Positions 34,817-43,737 of a stretch of DNA of 59,824 nucleotides are shown here, piece by piece. The stretch is taken from contig JACTNA010000015.1 in the NCBI GenBank assembly GCA_014584315.1, positions 1 to 59,824 of the forward strand, read 5' to 3'. The stretch's first letter is position 1, and the number at the start of each line of letters is the position of its first letter. This stretch comes from Planctomycetota bacterium (GTDB taxonomy: Bacteria; Planctomycetota; Phycisphaerae; Phycisphaerales; UBA1924). The position numbers were made by a program, and so were the translations under genes. Under the pieces are notes generated by a model. It did not search any database. It was given only the letters and a program-made list of their open reading frames with translations, and was not told where the DNA came from.

Positions 34817-35947
34817 ATGCCGAGGAAGGTTGTCTACGAAGCACGCGTCGAGTACGTGCAGATCCTCGACGAGGAAGGCCGTCTCGACGCCAAACTCGCC
34901 GCTGGCACCCTCACCGACGAGCAGGTCGCGTTCCTCTACGAGCAGATGGTCATCTGCCGCCAGTACGACGAGGTCGCGTTCAAACTCCAACGCTCCGGAC
35001 GCATGGGCACCTACCCGCAGAACAAGGGGCAGGAGGCCGCCGCGCTCGGGTCCGGCTTCGCCGCGAAGAAGGGCGCGGACTTTCTCGTCCCCTGCTACCG
35101 CGAGAACGCCGCGCTCTTCCTGCACGGCCTGCCGATGGAGCACATCCTCCTCCACTGGATGGGCGACGAACGAGGCAACCAGATCCCCGAGGGCGTCAAC
35201 GTCACGCCCATCAGCATCCCGATCGGCACGCAGATGCTGCACGCGACCGGCATCGCGTGGGCCTACAAGATTCGCCGCGAGCCGCGCTGCGTCATCACCT
35301 ATTTCGGCGACGGCGCCACCAGCGAGGGCGACTTCCACGAAGCCGCCAACTTCGCCTCGACCCTCCAGGTGCCCTGCATCTTCTTCTGCCAGAACAACCA
35401 GTGGGCCATCAGCGTCCCGCGCGAGACACAGACCGCGTCCGAGACCATCGCCCAGAAGGCGCTCGCCTACGGCATGCCCACCGTGCAGGTGGACGGCAAC
35501 GACCTCTTCGCCGTCTACAAGGAAACGCGAGACGCCCTCGAACGCGCTCGCAGCGGCGGCGGCCCCAGTTTCATCGAGGCCGTCACCTACCGGCTCGGCG
35601 ACCACACGACGGCCGACGACGCCCGACGCTACCGCGACCCGGAGGAGGTCGCCGCGTGGCAGCAGAAGGACCCGATGATCCGCACGCGCCGCTACCTCGA
35701 GAACAAGGGCCTCTGGGACGACGACCGCCAGCGCGCCGCCGAGGAACGCGCCAAGGCGATCGTCCAGGAGGTCGTGCGGGCCGCGGAGGGAATCGAGAAA
35801 CCCACAACCGACGACATCTTCAACTTCACCTTCGCCGAACTCCCCGCCGAGATCGTTCGCCAGCGCGACACGCTGCGGACGAGTTCGATCGGGCAGGACC
35901 GGACGCACCCCGATGTCGCGTCCCGGACGGGCGCCTCGACCCGTTGA
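34817..35947 (+). CDS. pdhA: Pyruvate/2-oxoacid dehydrogenase E1 alpha
   Basis: A 376-residue thiamine-diphosphate subunit that decarboxylates pyruvate or branched 2-oxoacids. The TPP motif GDGATSEGDFHEAANFA...QNN spans 164-194. MGTYPQNKGQEAAALGSG and GGPSFIEAVTYR are typical. The sequence resembles Gram-positive PdhA more than proteobacterial BCKDH, so pyruvate is my first guess. The acyl-CoA enzymes upstream leave the branched-chain option open. GGGAGG precedes the ATG. It is the first gene of an E1alpha-E1beta-small ORF-E2 operon, with a possible -10 TACGCT at 34761-34766. Confidence 0.93.
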   Translation: MPRKVVYEARVEYVQILDEEGRLDAKLAAGTLTDEQVAFLYEQMVICRQYDEVAFKLQRSGRMGTYPQNKGQEAAALGSGFAAKKGADFLVPCYRENAALFLHGLPMEHILLHWMGDERGNQIPEGVNVTPISIPIGTQMLHATGIAWAYKIRREPRCVITYFGDGATSEGDFHEAANFASTLQVPCIFFCQNNQWAISVPRETQTASETIAQKALAYGMPTVQVDGNDLFAVYKETRDALERARSGGGPSFIEAVTYRLGDHTTADDARRYRDPEEVAAWQQKDPMIRTRRYLENKGLWDDDRQRAAEERAKAIVQEVVRAAEGIEKPTTDDIFNFTFAELPAEIVRQRDTLRTSSIGQDRTHPDVASRTGASTR

Positions 35948-36000
35948 ACCGTACTCCCCCCGAACCCACCAACCGAGTTCAGACGAACGAGAACAAACAC

Positions 36001-36975
36001 ATGGCGCAGATGACACTCGTGCAGGCCATCAACCACGCGCTCGCCCATGAGATGGAGCGCGACGACCGCGTCGTCGTGCTGGGCGAAGACGTCGGCCTCA
36101 ACGGCGGCGTCTTCCGCGTCACAGAAGGCCTCCAGAAACGCTTCGGCCCCGAACGCGTCGCCGACACGCCCCTCGCCGAGTCCGGCATCATGGGCACGGC
36201 CATCGGCCTCGCCATGGCGGGCATGCGGCCCGTCCCGGAGATCCAGTTCGAAGGCTTCCTCGGCCCCGCCTACGACCAGCTCGTCAACCACGCCGCCCGA
36301 TACCGAACCCGCAGCCGCGGCGCGGTCACGATCCCGCTCACGGTGCGCGTCCCCGTCGGCGGCGGCATCCACGCCCCCGAACTGCACTCCGACTCGCCCG
36401 AAGCGATCTACGCCCACCACCCGGGCCTGAAGGTCGTCATGCCCAGCACGCCCTACGACGCCAAGGGATTGCTGCTCAGCGCGATCCGCGACCCGGACCC
36501 GGTCGTCTTCTTCGAGCCGAAGCGCGTCTACCGCAGTTTCCGCGAGGACGTGCCCGAGGACGACTACACCATCCCGATCGGGCAGGCGAAGGTCGTCGCC
36601 GAGGGGACGGACGTGACCGTCGTCACGTGGGGTGCGCCCGTCTTCCAGTGCCTGGCCGCGATGGACGAACTCCCCGAGGACGCCAGCATCGAACTGATCG
36701 ACCTGCGCACGATCTACCCGATCGACGTGGAGACGATCGTCGAGAGCGTCCGCAAGACCGGGCGGTGCGTGGTCGTCCACGAGGCGCCCAAGACCGCCGG
36801 CCTCGGCGCGGAGATCGCCACGCTCATCCAGGAGCACTGCTTCCTGCACCTCGAAGCCCCCGTGCAGCGCTGCACCGGCTTCGACACCGTGATGCCGTAC
36901 TACAAACTGGAACTCGACTACCTGCCGGAAAGCCCCCGCATTCAGAAGGCGATCGAGGAATGCCTGGCGTACTGA
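36001..36975 (+). CDS. pdhB: Pyruvate/2-oxoacid dehydrogenase E1 beta
   Basis: A 324-residue partner of E1 alpha, forming the alpha2beta2 E1 heterotetramer. It shows VVVLGEDVGLNGGVFRVTEGL (glutamate that activates the TPP), TPLAESGIMG, PEIQFEGFLGPAYDQ and the C-terminal transketolase domain with GRCVVVHEAPKTAG. It begins 53 bp after pdhA. Its 3' end overlaps by 16 bp a small membrane ORF in another frame. Confidence 0.94.
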   Translation: MAQMTLVQAINHALAHEMERDDRVVVLGEDVGLNGGVFRVTEGLQKRFGPERVADTPLAESGIMGTAIGLAMAGMRPVPEIQFEGFLGPAYDQLVNHAARYRTRSRGAVTIPLTVRVPVGGGIHAPELHSDSPEAIYAHHPGLKVVMPSTPYDAKGLLLSAIRDPDPVVFFEPKRVYRSFREDVPEDDYTIPIGQAKVVAEGTDVTVVTWGAPVFQCLAAMDELPEDASIELIDLRTIYPIDVETIVESVRKTGRCVVVHEAPKTAGLGAEIATLIQEHCFLHLEAPVQRCTGFDTVMPYYKLELDYLPESPRIQKAIEECLAY

Positions 36976-37154
36976 ACCCACACCCGCTTGCCCAGATCGG
37001 CATCCCCGAGGCTGAGTTCGGCGCTCGCACAGGATCGGGCATCGCCGAGTGGATCGACAGCCCTGAGAAGCTCGCGCTGGTTTGGATCGTTGGTGGTGCA
37101 CTTCTGATCGCGGTTCTCGTGCTCCTGGTAAAGATGAAGAAGGACAAGGACTGA
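36960..37154 (+). CDS. Small single-pass membrane protein between pdhB and pdhC
   Basis: A 64-residue protein starting inside the last codons of pdhB (ATG 36960, after GAGG) and ending 2 bp before the pdhC ATG. Residues 36-58 (ALVWIVGGALLIAVLVLLV) make one clear transmembrane helix, followed by the basic tail KMKKDKD, so the C-terminus should be cytoplasmic. The DNA from 37060 to 37150 is visibly less GC-rich at third positions than its neighbours (GTT, GGT, CTT, AAG codons). It fills exactly the space between two operon genes. I do not recognise a family. It might tether the dehydrogenase to the membrane or be unrelated. Confidence 0.6.
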   Translation: MPGVLNPHPLAQIGIPEAEFGARTGSGIAEWIDSPEKLALVWIVGGALLIAVLVLLVKMKKDKD

Positions 37155-37156
37155 CC

Positions 37157-38518
37157 ATGGCCCACACGAAGTCCGCGAATCCCGACCAGTTCATCCTCCC
37201 CGACCTCGGCGAGGGCGTGCACGAAGCCGAACTCATCAAGTGGCGCGTGCAGGTCGGCCAGACGGTCGAAGAGCACGACATCCTCGCCGAGATGGAGACC
37301 GACAAGGCGCTGGTCGAGGTGCCCAGCCCCCGCGCCGGCGTGATCGCGGCCCTCCACGGCAAAGAGGGCGAAGTCCTGAAGGTCGGCTCCGTGCTGGTGG
37401 AATACAAGGGCGAAGGCGCCCCGTCCGGCGCGGCCCCTGCCCGGCCCGCCGCGCCGAAAGCCGCGCCAGCCGCGCAGACCGAACCGGAGCCGGAGGCCGA
37501 GCGAGAGGACGCGGGAACCGTCGTCGGGCAGGTCGGCGGCGACCTCGCCGGCATGACCGCACGCGACGGCAAGGCCCTCGCCACCCCCGCCGTGCGACGC
37601 ATCGCACGAGAACTCGGCATCGACATCAACCTGGTACCCGGCTCCGGCATCGGAGGCCGCGTCACCGAAAAGGACGTGCGAGAGTTCGCATCGGGCGGCC
37701 GACGCCCCGCTACCTCCGCGCCGGCCCGTGCCGCTCCGGAGCCCTCATCGCCCGGCCCTGTGCGCGCGCCCTCGCACCCGCCCGAGCCCGCGCAGCAGGC
37801 CGCGATCCCGCCCGGCGCGGACACCGCCGTCATCCCCTTCCGCGGCGTCCGCCGCACCATCGCCAACCGACTGCGCGAGAGCGTCTCCACGGCCGTCCAC
37901 TTCACCGTCATGGACGAGGCGGACGTCACCGAACTCGACTCGCTGCGCCGCCGGCTCGCGGCCGCCAGCGGAGAGAAGGTCTCGTTCCTGCCCTTCGTGT
38001 GCTCGGCCGTCTGCCGTGCCCTCGCGGGCCGGTTCGGCGCGCTCAACGCGACCGTGGACGACAAGGCGGAGCAGATCGTCCAGCACCGGGCTGTCCACCT
38101 CGGCATCGCGACCGACACCGACACCGGGCTGATGGTGCCGGTCATCCGCGACGCGGACAAGCTCGGCGTCCTCGAGATCGGCCGCCAGATCGACGCCATC
38201 GCCCGCGCCGCGCGCGACCGCTCGATCCCGCGCGAACAGTTGCTCGGCTCGACGTTCACCATCAGCAATGTCGGCAGCCACGCGGGCCGCTTCGCCACGC
38301 CCGTCATCAACTATCCCGAGGTCGGCATTCTTGCCGCCGGCCGGGTCCACGAGGGCATGGTCACGCGCGACGGCTGGTTCCGCGTCGGCAAACTCCTGCC
38401 GCTGAGCCTCGCCTGCGATCACCGTGTCGTTGACGGCGCGACCGGCGCGCTCGCCCTCGCCGAGATCGTCCGCCTGCTGCAGGAGCCCGAGCAACTGCTC
38501 ACACCGGCGCGGGGGTAG
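37157..38518 (+). CDS. pdhC: Dihydrolipoamide acyltransferase E2
   Basis: A 453-residue E2 core of the 2-oxoacid dehydrogenase complex. One N-terminal lipoyl domain carries the lipoylated lysine K50 in EMETDKALVEV. An Ala/Pro/Glu-rich linker, a peripheral-subunit-binding domain (ATPAVRRIARELGIDI, about 143-180), a second linker and the catalytic acetyltransferase domain with DHRVVDG near the C-terminus follow. The ATG is 2 bp after the small membrane ORF. No E3 (lipoamide dehydrogenase) gene follows. The 3' end overlaps the convergent GNAT gene by 20 bp. LipB at 43 kb could provide its lipoylation. Confidence 0.94.
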   Translation: MAHTKSANPDQFILPDLGEGVHEAELIKWRVQVGQTVEEHDILAEMETDKALVEVPSPRAGVIAALHGKEGEVLKVGSVLVEYKGEGAPSGAAPARPAAPKAAPAAQTEPEPEAEREDAGTVVGQVGGDLAGMTARDGKALATPAVRRIARELGIDINLVPGSGIGGRVTEKDVREFASGGRRPATSAPARAAPEPSSPGPVRAPSHPPEPAQQAAIPPGADTAVIPFRGVRRTIANRLRESVSTAVHFTVMDEADVTELDSLRRRLAAASGEKVSFLPFVCSAVCRALAGRFGALNATVDDKAEQIVQHRAVHLGIATDTDTGLMVPVIRDADKLGVLEIGRQIDAIARAARDRSIPREQLLGSTFTISNVGSHAGRFATPVINYPEVGILAAGRVHEGMVTRDGWFRVGKLLPLSLACDHRVVDGATGALALAEIVRLLQEPEQLLTPARG

Positions 38519-39344
38519 CGGCTTCCGGCCTGACAGGCGCGGTCAGCACCGCTCTCGCGTACGCGAGACCGAACCCGAGCCGCGCCGCGTTGCGCTCCGT
38601 CGGGATGCCCGGAAAACTCTCGATCAGCGCGATCGTGCACCCGAGATCACGGGCGGCGTTCAGCCTGTGCGCGATCAGGGCGAGTTGCACGCCGCGTCCG
38701 CGGAACTCCTCGACGGTGACCGCGCCCGCCAGCGCGCACAGCCGCGTCCCCTCGATCTCCGTCCACTCCACCGCGCCGACCGCCGCGATGCGCCCGCCGA
38801 TGCGGCCGACGAACCCGACGATGCTCTCGCGCGTCATGGTGCGCACGGTCGAGGCGATCATCTCGCCCGTGACGGCCTCGGGCGGCATGAACCCGTGCAG
38901 CACCGTCAGGACGTACTCCCGCACGGCCTCCTCGTCGCTCGCGTCCATCGTCTCGACGACCAGTCCCTCCGGCCAGCCGCGCGGCAGCGCGCGCCGAACG
39001 TCCTCGTCCGCGCCGATCGCACGGGCGTAGACGTTCTCGAACTGGCGCACGCCGAAACCGCGCTCCGCGAGACCGTCGAGCAGTTCCTTGGGCGCGAAGA
39101 CCGGGATCTCCACCTTCGGCTCGACGCCGCGGGAGCGGAAGTACTCGACGATCCGGTCGAGGTCCTCGTCTGTCACCGGGCCTTGCTGCCCCAGCCCGGC
39201 CGCCCGACAGAACCACGGCGACCCGGCGCAGAACGAGACCCGCCCGCCGCCGATCGCCTCGGACTCGTCGCCGTACGTGCTGCCGATGTGCGCGTGCCGC
39301 AACTCGTTGAGGCGGGCGATCGCCCGCGGGTCCGACGTAGTCAT
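38499..39344 (-). CDS. GNAT-family N-acetyltransferase
   Basis: A 281-residue protein with a C-terminal GNAT domain. The acetyl-CoA site is in GAVTVEEFRGRGVQLALIAHRLNAA (pattern V-x-x-x-x-R-G-x-G), preceded by VGRIGGRIAAVGAVEW. The N-terminal half (1-130) looks like a degenerate second GNAT repeat. The substrate is unknown. ATG 39344 has GGAG 8 nt upstream. The promoter region has a TATGCT -10 with an inverted repeat just upstream. It is convergent with pdhC. Confidence 0.85.
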   Translation of the reverse strand: MTTSDPRAIARLNELRHAHIGSTYGDESEAIGGGRVSFCAGSPWFCRAAGLGQQGPVTDEDLDRIVEYFRSRGVEPKVEIPVFAPKELLDGLAERGFGVRQFENVYARAIGADEDVRRALPRGWPEGLVVETMDASDEEAVREYVLTVLHGFMPPEAVTGEMIASTVRTMTRESIVGFVGRIGGRIAAVGAVEWTEIEGTRLCALAGAVTVEEFRGRGVQLALIAHRLNAARDLGCTIALIESFPGIPTERNAARLGFGLAYARAVLTAPVRPEAATPAPV

Positions 39345-39378
39345 CCGTTGTCTCCGGTAGGGTTCTTGCGGACCCCTG

Positions 39379-39403
39379 AGCATACGCGCCGCTCACGCGG
39401 CGC
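39379..39403 (-). promoter_or_regulatory. -10 element with adjoining inverted repeat upstream of the GNAT gene
   Basis: On the minus strand TATGCT (39384-39379) is directly preceded by GCGCCGC/GCGGCGC (39386-39392 and 39397-39403, loop of 4), so a 7-bp palindrome sits where the -35/-10 spacer would be. It may be a repressor or MerR-type activator site. No regulator gene is adjacent. Confidence 0.35.
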
Positions 39404-39412
39404 GCCGACCCA

Positions 39413-39455
39413 TCACCAAAGACCCCTCCGGCCGAGGATTCGACCGGAGGGGTTG
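39413..39455 (-). terminator. Terminator upstream of the GNAT gene (minus strand)
   Basis: CCCCTCCGG (39423-39431) and CCGGAGGGG (39444-39452) form a 9-bp stem. Read on the minus strand it is followed by TCTTTGGT, so it would end the transcript of the small membrane protein gene at 39482-39979. Confidence 0.6.
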
Positions 39456-39481
39456 CATCAAGTTTCGGGATGGCGATGCGT

Positions 39482-39979
39482 TCAGGCCGCGGCGCGGTAG
39501 TTGTCCTGATCGCGGTGGGAGTGCGAGGACGAGCCGGACGAAGCGGAGAACGCCTGCTTCCACTGCGGGTTGGCGAGGAAGAGGTACGCGAGGAGCGCCG
39601 GGTACGCGAGCCCGATGATCTGCCCGATGCCGAAGCCCGTGCCGAGCAGCGCGATGCCGGCGAGATTCACGATCACGGCGATGCCCGCGTACGCGAGGCA
39701 CGCCTGCCGCGCCCACGGCTTCATCTTCAGGATGCCGATCCCGCCGACGACGAGCAGCAGCCCGGCGCACAGGCCCAGCAGCCCGACGAGCGTGAAGCCG
39801 ATGCCCGCGCCGGCGGCCGTCGCGCCCCCCGACTCGCCGGAAGCCGCCGCTGCGCCGCCGACGGCTGCCAGCACCCCCCCCCCGAGCACGAGCAGCAGGC
39901 TCCCGAGCACCCCCCACCCGCCGAAGATGAAGTTGAGCACGGCGACGGCCGTCATGCCCCCGGTTCGATTCGTGTTCAT
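39482..39979 (-). CDS. Small multi-pass membrane protein of unknown function
   Basis: A 165-residue protein with four predicted hydrophobic segments: about 8-38, 52-75, 86-108 and 113-128. They are separated by short loops and a Gly/Ala-rich stretch (GGAAAASGESGGATAAGAG). The C-terminus is hydrophilic with a Ser-rich tail and HSHRDQD. I do not recognise the family with certainty. The GGWGVLGSLLLVLGGG start and a late WARQACLAYAGIAV recall small DUF-type integral membrane proteins. GGAG lies 10 nt before ATG 39979. A run of ten G encodes LGGGV. Confidence 0.65.
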   Translation of the reverse strand: MNTNRTGGMTAVAVLNFIFGGWGVLGSLLLVLGGGVLAAVGGAAAASGESGGATAAGAGIGFTLVGLLGLCAGLLLVVGGIGILKMKPWARQACLAYAGIAVIVNLAGIALLGTGFGIGQIIGLAYPALLAYLFLANPQWKQAFSASSGSSSHSHRDQDNYRAAA

Positions 39980-40156
39980 CGCGATGATCTCCGCAGCCCG
40001 CCGGCATGGCGGGGCTGCCAGTCCCTTCGGCTCGCCGCCCACAGGCCCGCCAGTTTGCCGGGGGCAGACCCCTCGGAATCCCGTTCTCGGAGGGCCGCCT
40101 CTCGGCAGAATCTGCGCATCCGGCGCCGGTCCCCGCCCGAGCGGTACACTCCCGCC

Positions 40157-41809
40157 ATGACGCGGCACTACCCCATCCTGCGGTGTTTCCTCGGCCTGTT
40201 GCTCGCCTCGGTTGCGCTCGCCGGCGCCTCGCGCGGCCAGGGCGTCTCGACCTTCAGCAACCCCCTCGACCCCCAACTCGCCGACCCGCACGTCATCCGG
40301 CACCAGGGGACGTACTACGTCTACGCGACCACCGACGGCTCGCGCGGCTTCGGCGTCTGGTCGTCGCCCGATCTGGTCAACTGGCAGTGGCGCGGCTGGT
40401 CGTTCGAGAAGAGCGCGAACACCTGGGCGCAGGACGAGATCTGGGCGCCCTGCGTCGTCGAGCACGCCGGCCGGTTCTACATGTTCTTCAACGCCCGCAA
40501 CAACCCCGCCGTCGGGCACCGCATCTGCCTCGCCATCGCCGACACGCCGATCGGCCCGTTCCGCGAGCACCGCGCGCCGCTCTGGGACCCCGGCTTCGCC
40601 ATGATCGACGCGCACTGCTTCATCGACCGCGACGGCTCGGCGTACCTCTACTACTCGCGCGACATCTCGCAGTTCCCCGTCAGCGAGACCTGGGTCGTGC
40701 CGCTCTCGCGCGACCTGCTCTCCGTCACCGGGCAGCCCACGCTCTGCGTCACGCCCGACGCGGAGTGGGAGGGCAAGTGGAACGAGGCGCCCTATGTCTT
40801 CCGCTCCGGCAACCGCTACGTCATGCTCTACTCAGGCCCGGGCTACGCCTACCCGACCTACTCGGTCGGCCTCGCGACCGCAAACTCGCCGCTCGGTCCT
40901 TGGACGAAGGACCCGTTCAACCCGCTGATGACGCGCACGCCGCGCGTCTCCGGCCCCGGGCACCCGAGCGTGATCGCCTCACCCGACGACCGCGAGCTCT
41001 TCATCGTCTACCACACGCACATGCAACTCGCGGGCGGCGGGGCGCGGCAACTGGCCGTCGACCGCCTCCGCCTCACGACCGGCCCGGACGGCGCGCTGCG
41101 CATCGAGGCCGACGGGCCGACGACCGCCGCGCAGCCACTTCCATCCGGCGTGCGCCCCTTCCCCGTCGCGGCGTCGGACGAGTTCAACGCCAACCAACTC
41201 GACCGCGCCCGCTGGCAGATCGTCAACGAGGACCCGTCGCGTTGGCGCCTCGCCAGCGGCAAACTCGTCGTCTCCACGCAGGACGGCGACCTCTGGAAGG
41301 CCCGGGGCGACGTCCGCAACATGTTCCTCCAGTGGGCGCCGCACGACGACTTCGAGATCATCATCCGCCCCGAGTTCCGTCCTCAGCGCAACTTTGACCA
41401 GGCATTCCTCATCATCTACCAGGACCACAACAACTACGTCCGCTTCAGCAACGGCTGGATCGACACCCGCCGGTGGCAGGTCGCCCACCAGGTGGACGGT
41501 GAGTTCCGCGACTTCGTCACGCCCAACACGCTCGGCGACGTCTGCTGGATGAAGATGGTCCGCCGCGGAAGGTCCATCTCCTGCTACGCGAGCCTCGACG
41601 GCCAGCGCTGGTACGCCGTCGGCGGCTCCTACCTCGCCGACTTCTCCGAGGTCCGCGTCGGATTCGGCGCGTCAACCCCCGGCTCGGGCAGGCGTATGGA
41701 CGTCGCCTTCGACTTCTTCCGACTGCAACGCCCGGGACCTCCGGGTTTGCTCGGCACGCCCGACCGCCCCGCGGGGCCGCCCGTCGGCCCGCAGCCACGA
41801 TCGCCCTGA
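40157..41809 (+). CDS. Secreted GH43-like glycosidase with C-terminal DUF1349-like domain
   Basis: A 550-residue exported enzyme. A signal peptide (hydrophobic 9-25, cleavage near ASRGQG) precedes a five-bladed GH43 propeller with LADPHVIRHQGTYYVY (catalytic Asp), IDAHCFIDRDG and NEAPYVFRSGN (likely acid Glu). From about residue 345 a concanavalin-like beta-sandwich (DEFNANQLDRARWQIVNEDP...) resembles the DUF1349 module often attached to GH43. It is likely to debranch plant or algal polysaccharides. TACACT lies 6 nt before the ATG with no Shine-Dalgarno. The GH5 gene follows. Confidence 0.88.
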   Translation: MTRHYPILRCFLGLLLASVALAGASRGQGVSTFSNPLDPQLADPHVIRHQGTYYVYATTDGSRGFGVWSSPDLVNWQWRGWSFEKSANTWAQDEIWAPCVVEHAGRFYMFFNARNNPAVGHRICLAIADTPIGPFREHRAPLWDPGFAMIDAHCFIDRDGSAYLYYSRDISQFPVSETWVVPLSRDLLSVTGQPTLCVTPDAEWEGKWNEAPYVFRSGNRYVMLYSGPGYAYPTYSVGLATANSPLGPWTKDPFNPLMTRTPRVSGPGHPSVIASPDDRELFIVYHTHMQLAGGGARQLAVDRLRLTTGPDGALRIEADGPTTAAQPLPSGVRPFPVAASDEFNANQLDRARWQIVNEDPSRWRLASGKLVVSTQDGDLWKARGDVRNMFLQWAPHDDFEIIIRPEFRPQRNFDQAFLIIYQDHNNYVRFSNGWIDTRRWQVAHQVDGEFRDFVTPNTLGDVCWMKMVRRGRSISCYASLDGQRWYAVGGSYLADFSEVRVGFGASTPGSGRRMDVAFDFFRLQRPGPPGLLGTPDRPAGPPVGPQPRSP

Positions 41810-41821
41810 TACGCTGGCGCG

Positions 41822-43012
41822 ATGGACAGACGCACCTTCCTCGCAACGCTCGGCGCGGCGACCGCAGCGTGCGCCGCCACGGGCACCGCACGACCGCTCA
41901 CGGCCGGGCTGTCGCCATCGACACCCGACCCGGCTCGCATCGCCCGCCTCGCGCGCGGCGTGAACCTCTCGCACTGGATGTGGTACCCGCATGCGCAGGG
42001 CGAGCGCGCCCGCAGAGCGTTCATCACGCGCGCCGATCTCGACGGCCTCAGGGCCGCCGGCTTCACGCACGTCCGACTCCCCTTCGAGCCCTCGTGGCTG
42101 TGGGACGACGCCGCGCGGTCGCTCAGGCCCGCCGAGTTCGCCGAGTATCACGACGCGGTGCGCCTGTGCCTCGCGTCCGACCTGGGCGTCGTCGTCGATG
42201 CCCATTGGAGCCGGACCCCGTGGATCAGGCCGCGCGGCGCGGACTTCGACGAACGCTTCGGCGAACTCGACCGCATGTGGGCGTCGCTCGCGGCCCGGCT
42301 GACCGACAGCGACCCCGACCGCGTCTTCCTCGAACTCGTCAACGAGCCGCACGACCTGCGCGACCCCGAGCACTGGCACGACGCCCAGCGTCGCATCGCC
42401 GCGAGCATCCGCGAGGCCGCCCCCCGCCACACCATCGTCGCCACCGGCGCGGACTGGGGCGGCGTCGATGGCCTGCTGCGCCTCGAACCGCTCGACGATC
42501 CGAACGTCGTCTACTCGTTCCACTTCTACGGCCCGCACAACTTCACCCACCAGGCCGCCGAGTGGGGTTTCCCGCCGTGGAAGGACATGCACGGTGTGCC
42601 GTGGCCCGCCGAACGGGCCGAACTCGAGCGCATCGCCGACACATTCCCGCAGGAGTCCCGCAACGCCCTGCGCTGGTCCGCGCGCACGGGCACGGAGGAC
42701 CCGTGGAACGCGGACGCGCTCCGCAACAACCTCCGCCGCGCGGCCGACTGGTCGCGCCGCCATGAGCGCCCCGTCTACTGCGGCGAGTTCGGCGTCTACG
42801 CCAAAGCCGCGCCGCGCGCCGGCCGCCTCGCCTGGCATCGTGCCGTCGCCGACGCCCTCGCCGAGCACCGGATCGGCTGGTCGCTGTGGGACTACGTCGG
42901 GGGGTTCCGCATCGCAACCGGCGGCCCGGACGCGCGCACGCTGGACGAGGCGTTGCTGGCGTCGCTCGGCCTCGCACACAACGCCCCGCCGCCCGCCTTA
43001 CCGCCCCGGTAA
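41822..43012 (+). CDS. Tat-exported glycoside hydrolase family 5 (cellulase-like)
   Basis: A 396-residue enzyme with a twin-arginine signal (MDRRTFLATLGAATAACAA). The (beta/alpha)8 domain has the GH5 acid/base in LELVNEPHD and the nucleophile in YCGEFGVY. GVNLSHWMW, VRLPFEPSW and SLWDYVGGF are further typical blocks. Endoglucanase or related beta-glycanase activity is expected in the periplasm or outside. The start codon has TACGCT 6 nt upstream. It is 12 bp after the GH43 gene, so both may work on one glycan. Confidence 0.9.
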   Translation: MDRRTFLATLGAATAACAATGTARPLTAGLSPSTPDPARIARLARGVNLSHWMWYPHAQGERARRAFITRADLDGLRAAGFTHVRLPFEPSWLWDDAARSLRPAEFAEYHDAVRLCLASDLGVVVDAHWSRTPWIRPRGADFDERFGELDRMWASLAARLTDSDPDRVFLELVNEPHDLRDPEHWHDAQRRIAASIREAAPRHTIVATGADWGGVDGLLRLEPLDDPNVVYSFHFYGPHNFTHQAAEWGFPPWKDMHGVPWPAERAELERIADTFPQESRNALRWSARTGTEDPWNADALRNNLRRAADWSRRHERPVYCGEFGVYAKAAPRAGRLAWHRAVADALAEHRIGWSLWDYVGGFRIATGGPDARTLDEALLASLGLAHNAPPPALPPR

Positions 43013-43732
43013 AGTCCATCCGTCGCCGTCGGCCGCCGCGCCCCTACCCGCCAACGCTGACGCCATCTCGTCCACCAGCGCGCCCTTCACGGCCTCCATC
43101 GACGGGCACGCCCCGCCAAGCAACTGCTCCAGGCTCGTCACCGCGCGCCCCGCCAACCCGCACGGCACGATCAGGTCGAAGTGCGACAGGTCCGTCGTCA
43201 CGTTGATCGCCAGCCCGTGCATCGACACCCACCGCCGCACGCGCACGCCGATCGCGCACACCTTTGCCGACTCCGGCCTTCCCCCTTCGGCCTCCGCCCT
43301 CGCCACCCACACCCCTGTCGCCCCCGGTTCGCGGTGCGCCCGCACGCCGAACCGCGCGCACACCCCGATCGCCGCCGACTCCAGCAGCCGCACGTACTCG
43401 TGCAGGCGCAGCCGCTGGGCGTTCAGGTCCAGGATCGGGTACGCGACCAGTTGCCCCGGCCCGTGGTAGGTCACGTCCCCCCCCCGATCCGTCGCCTCCA
43501 CCGCCACGCCCGCCGCCCGCAGCGCCGCCTCCGACGCCAGCACGTGACCCTCCGCCCCACGCCGCCCGGAGACCGTGATGACGGGGTCGTGCTCGACCAG
43601 CAGCAGCCGACCGACCTCCGGCTCCCCCGCCTCGCGCGAGGCCAGCACCTCCTCCACGTGCGCCCGTTGCAGGTCGTACGCCCCGCGGTAGCCCATCCTG
43701 CCAAGGTCAATGACGCGCAGGCGCTCGTTCAC
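42998..43732 (-). CDS. lipB: Octanoyltransferase (lipoate biosynthesis)
   Basis: LipB moves octanoyl from acyl carrier protein to lipoyl domains such as that of the E2 at 37157. The 244-residue protein has RGGDVTYHGPGQLVAYPILDL, the catalytic Lys in SAKVCAIGVRVRRWVSMHG and the catalytic Cys in IVPCGLAGRAVTS. GTG 43732 is chosen because TACCAT (43743-43738) ends 5 nt upstream and the protein then begins at the family N-terminus. It is divergent from lpxA, with only 34 bp between start codons. It overlaps the GH5 3' end by 15 bp. Confidence 0.94.
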   Translation of the reverse strand: MNERLRVIDLGRMGYRGAYDLQRAHVEEVLASREAGEPEVGRLLLVEHDPVITVSGRRGAEGHVLASEAALRAAGVAVEATDRGGDVTYHGPGQLVAYPILDLNAQRLRLHEYVRLLESAAIGVCARFGVRAHREPGATGVWVARAEAEGGRPESAKVCAIGVRVRRWVSMHGLAINVTTDLSHFDLIVPCGLAGRAVTSLEQLLGGACPSMEAVKGALVDEMASALAGRGAAADGDGWTLPGR

Positions 43733-43737
43733 GCTCG

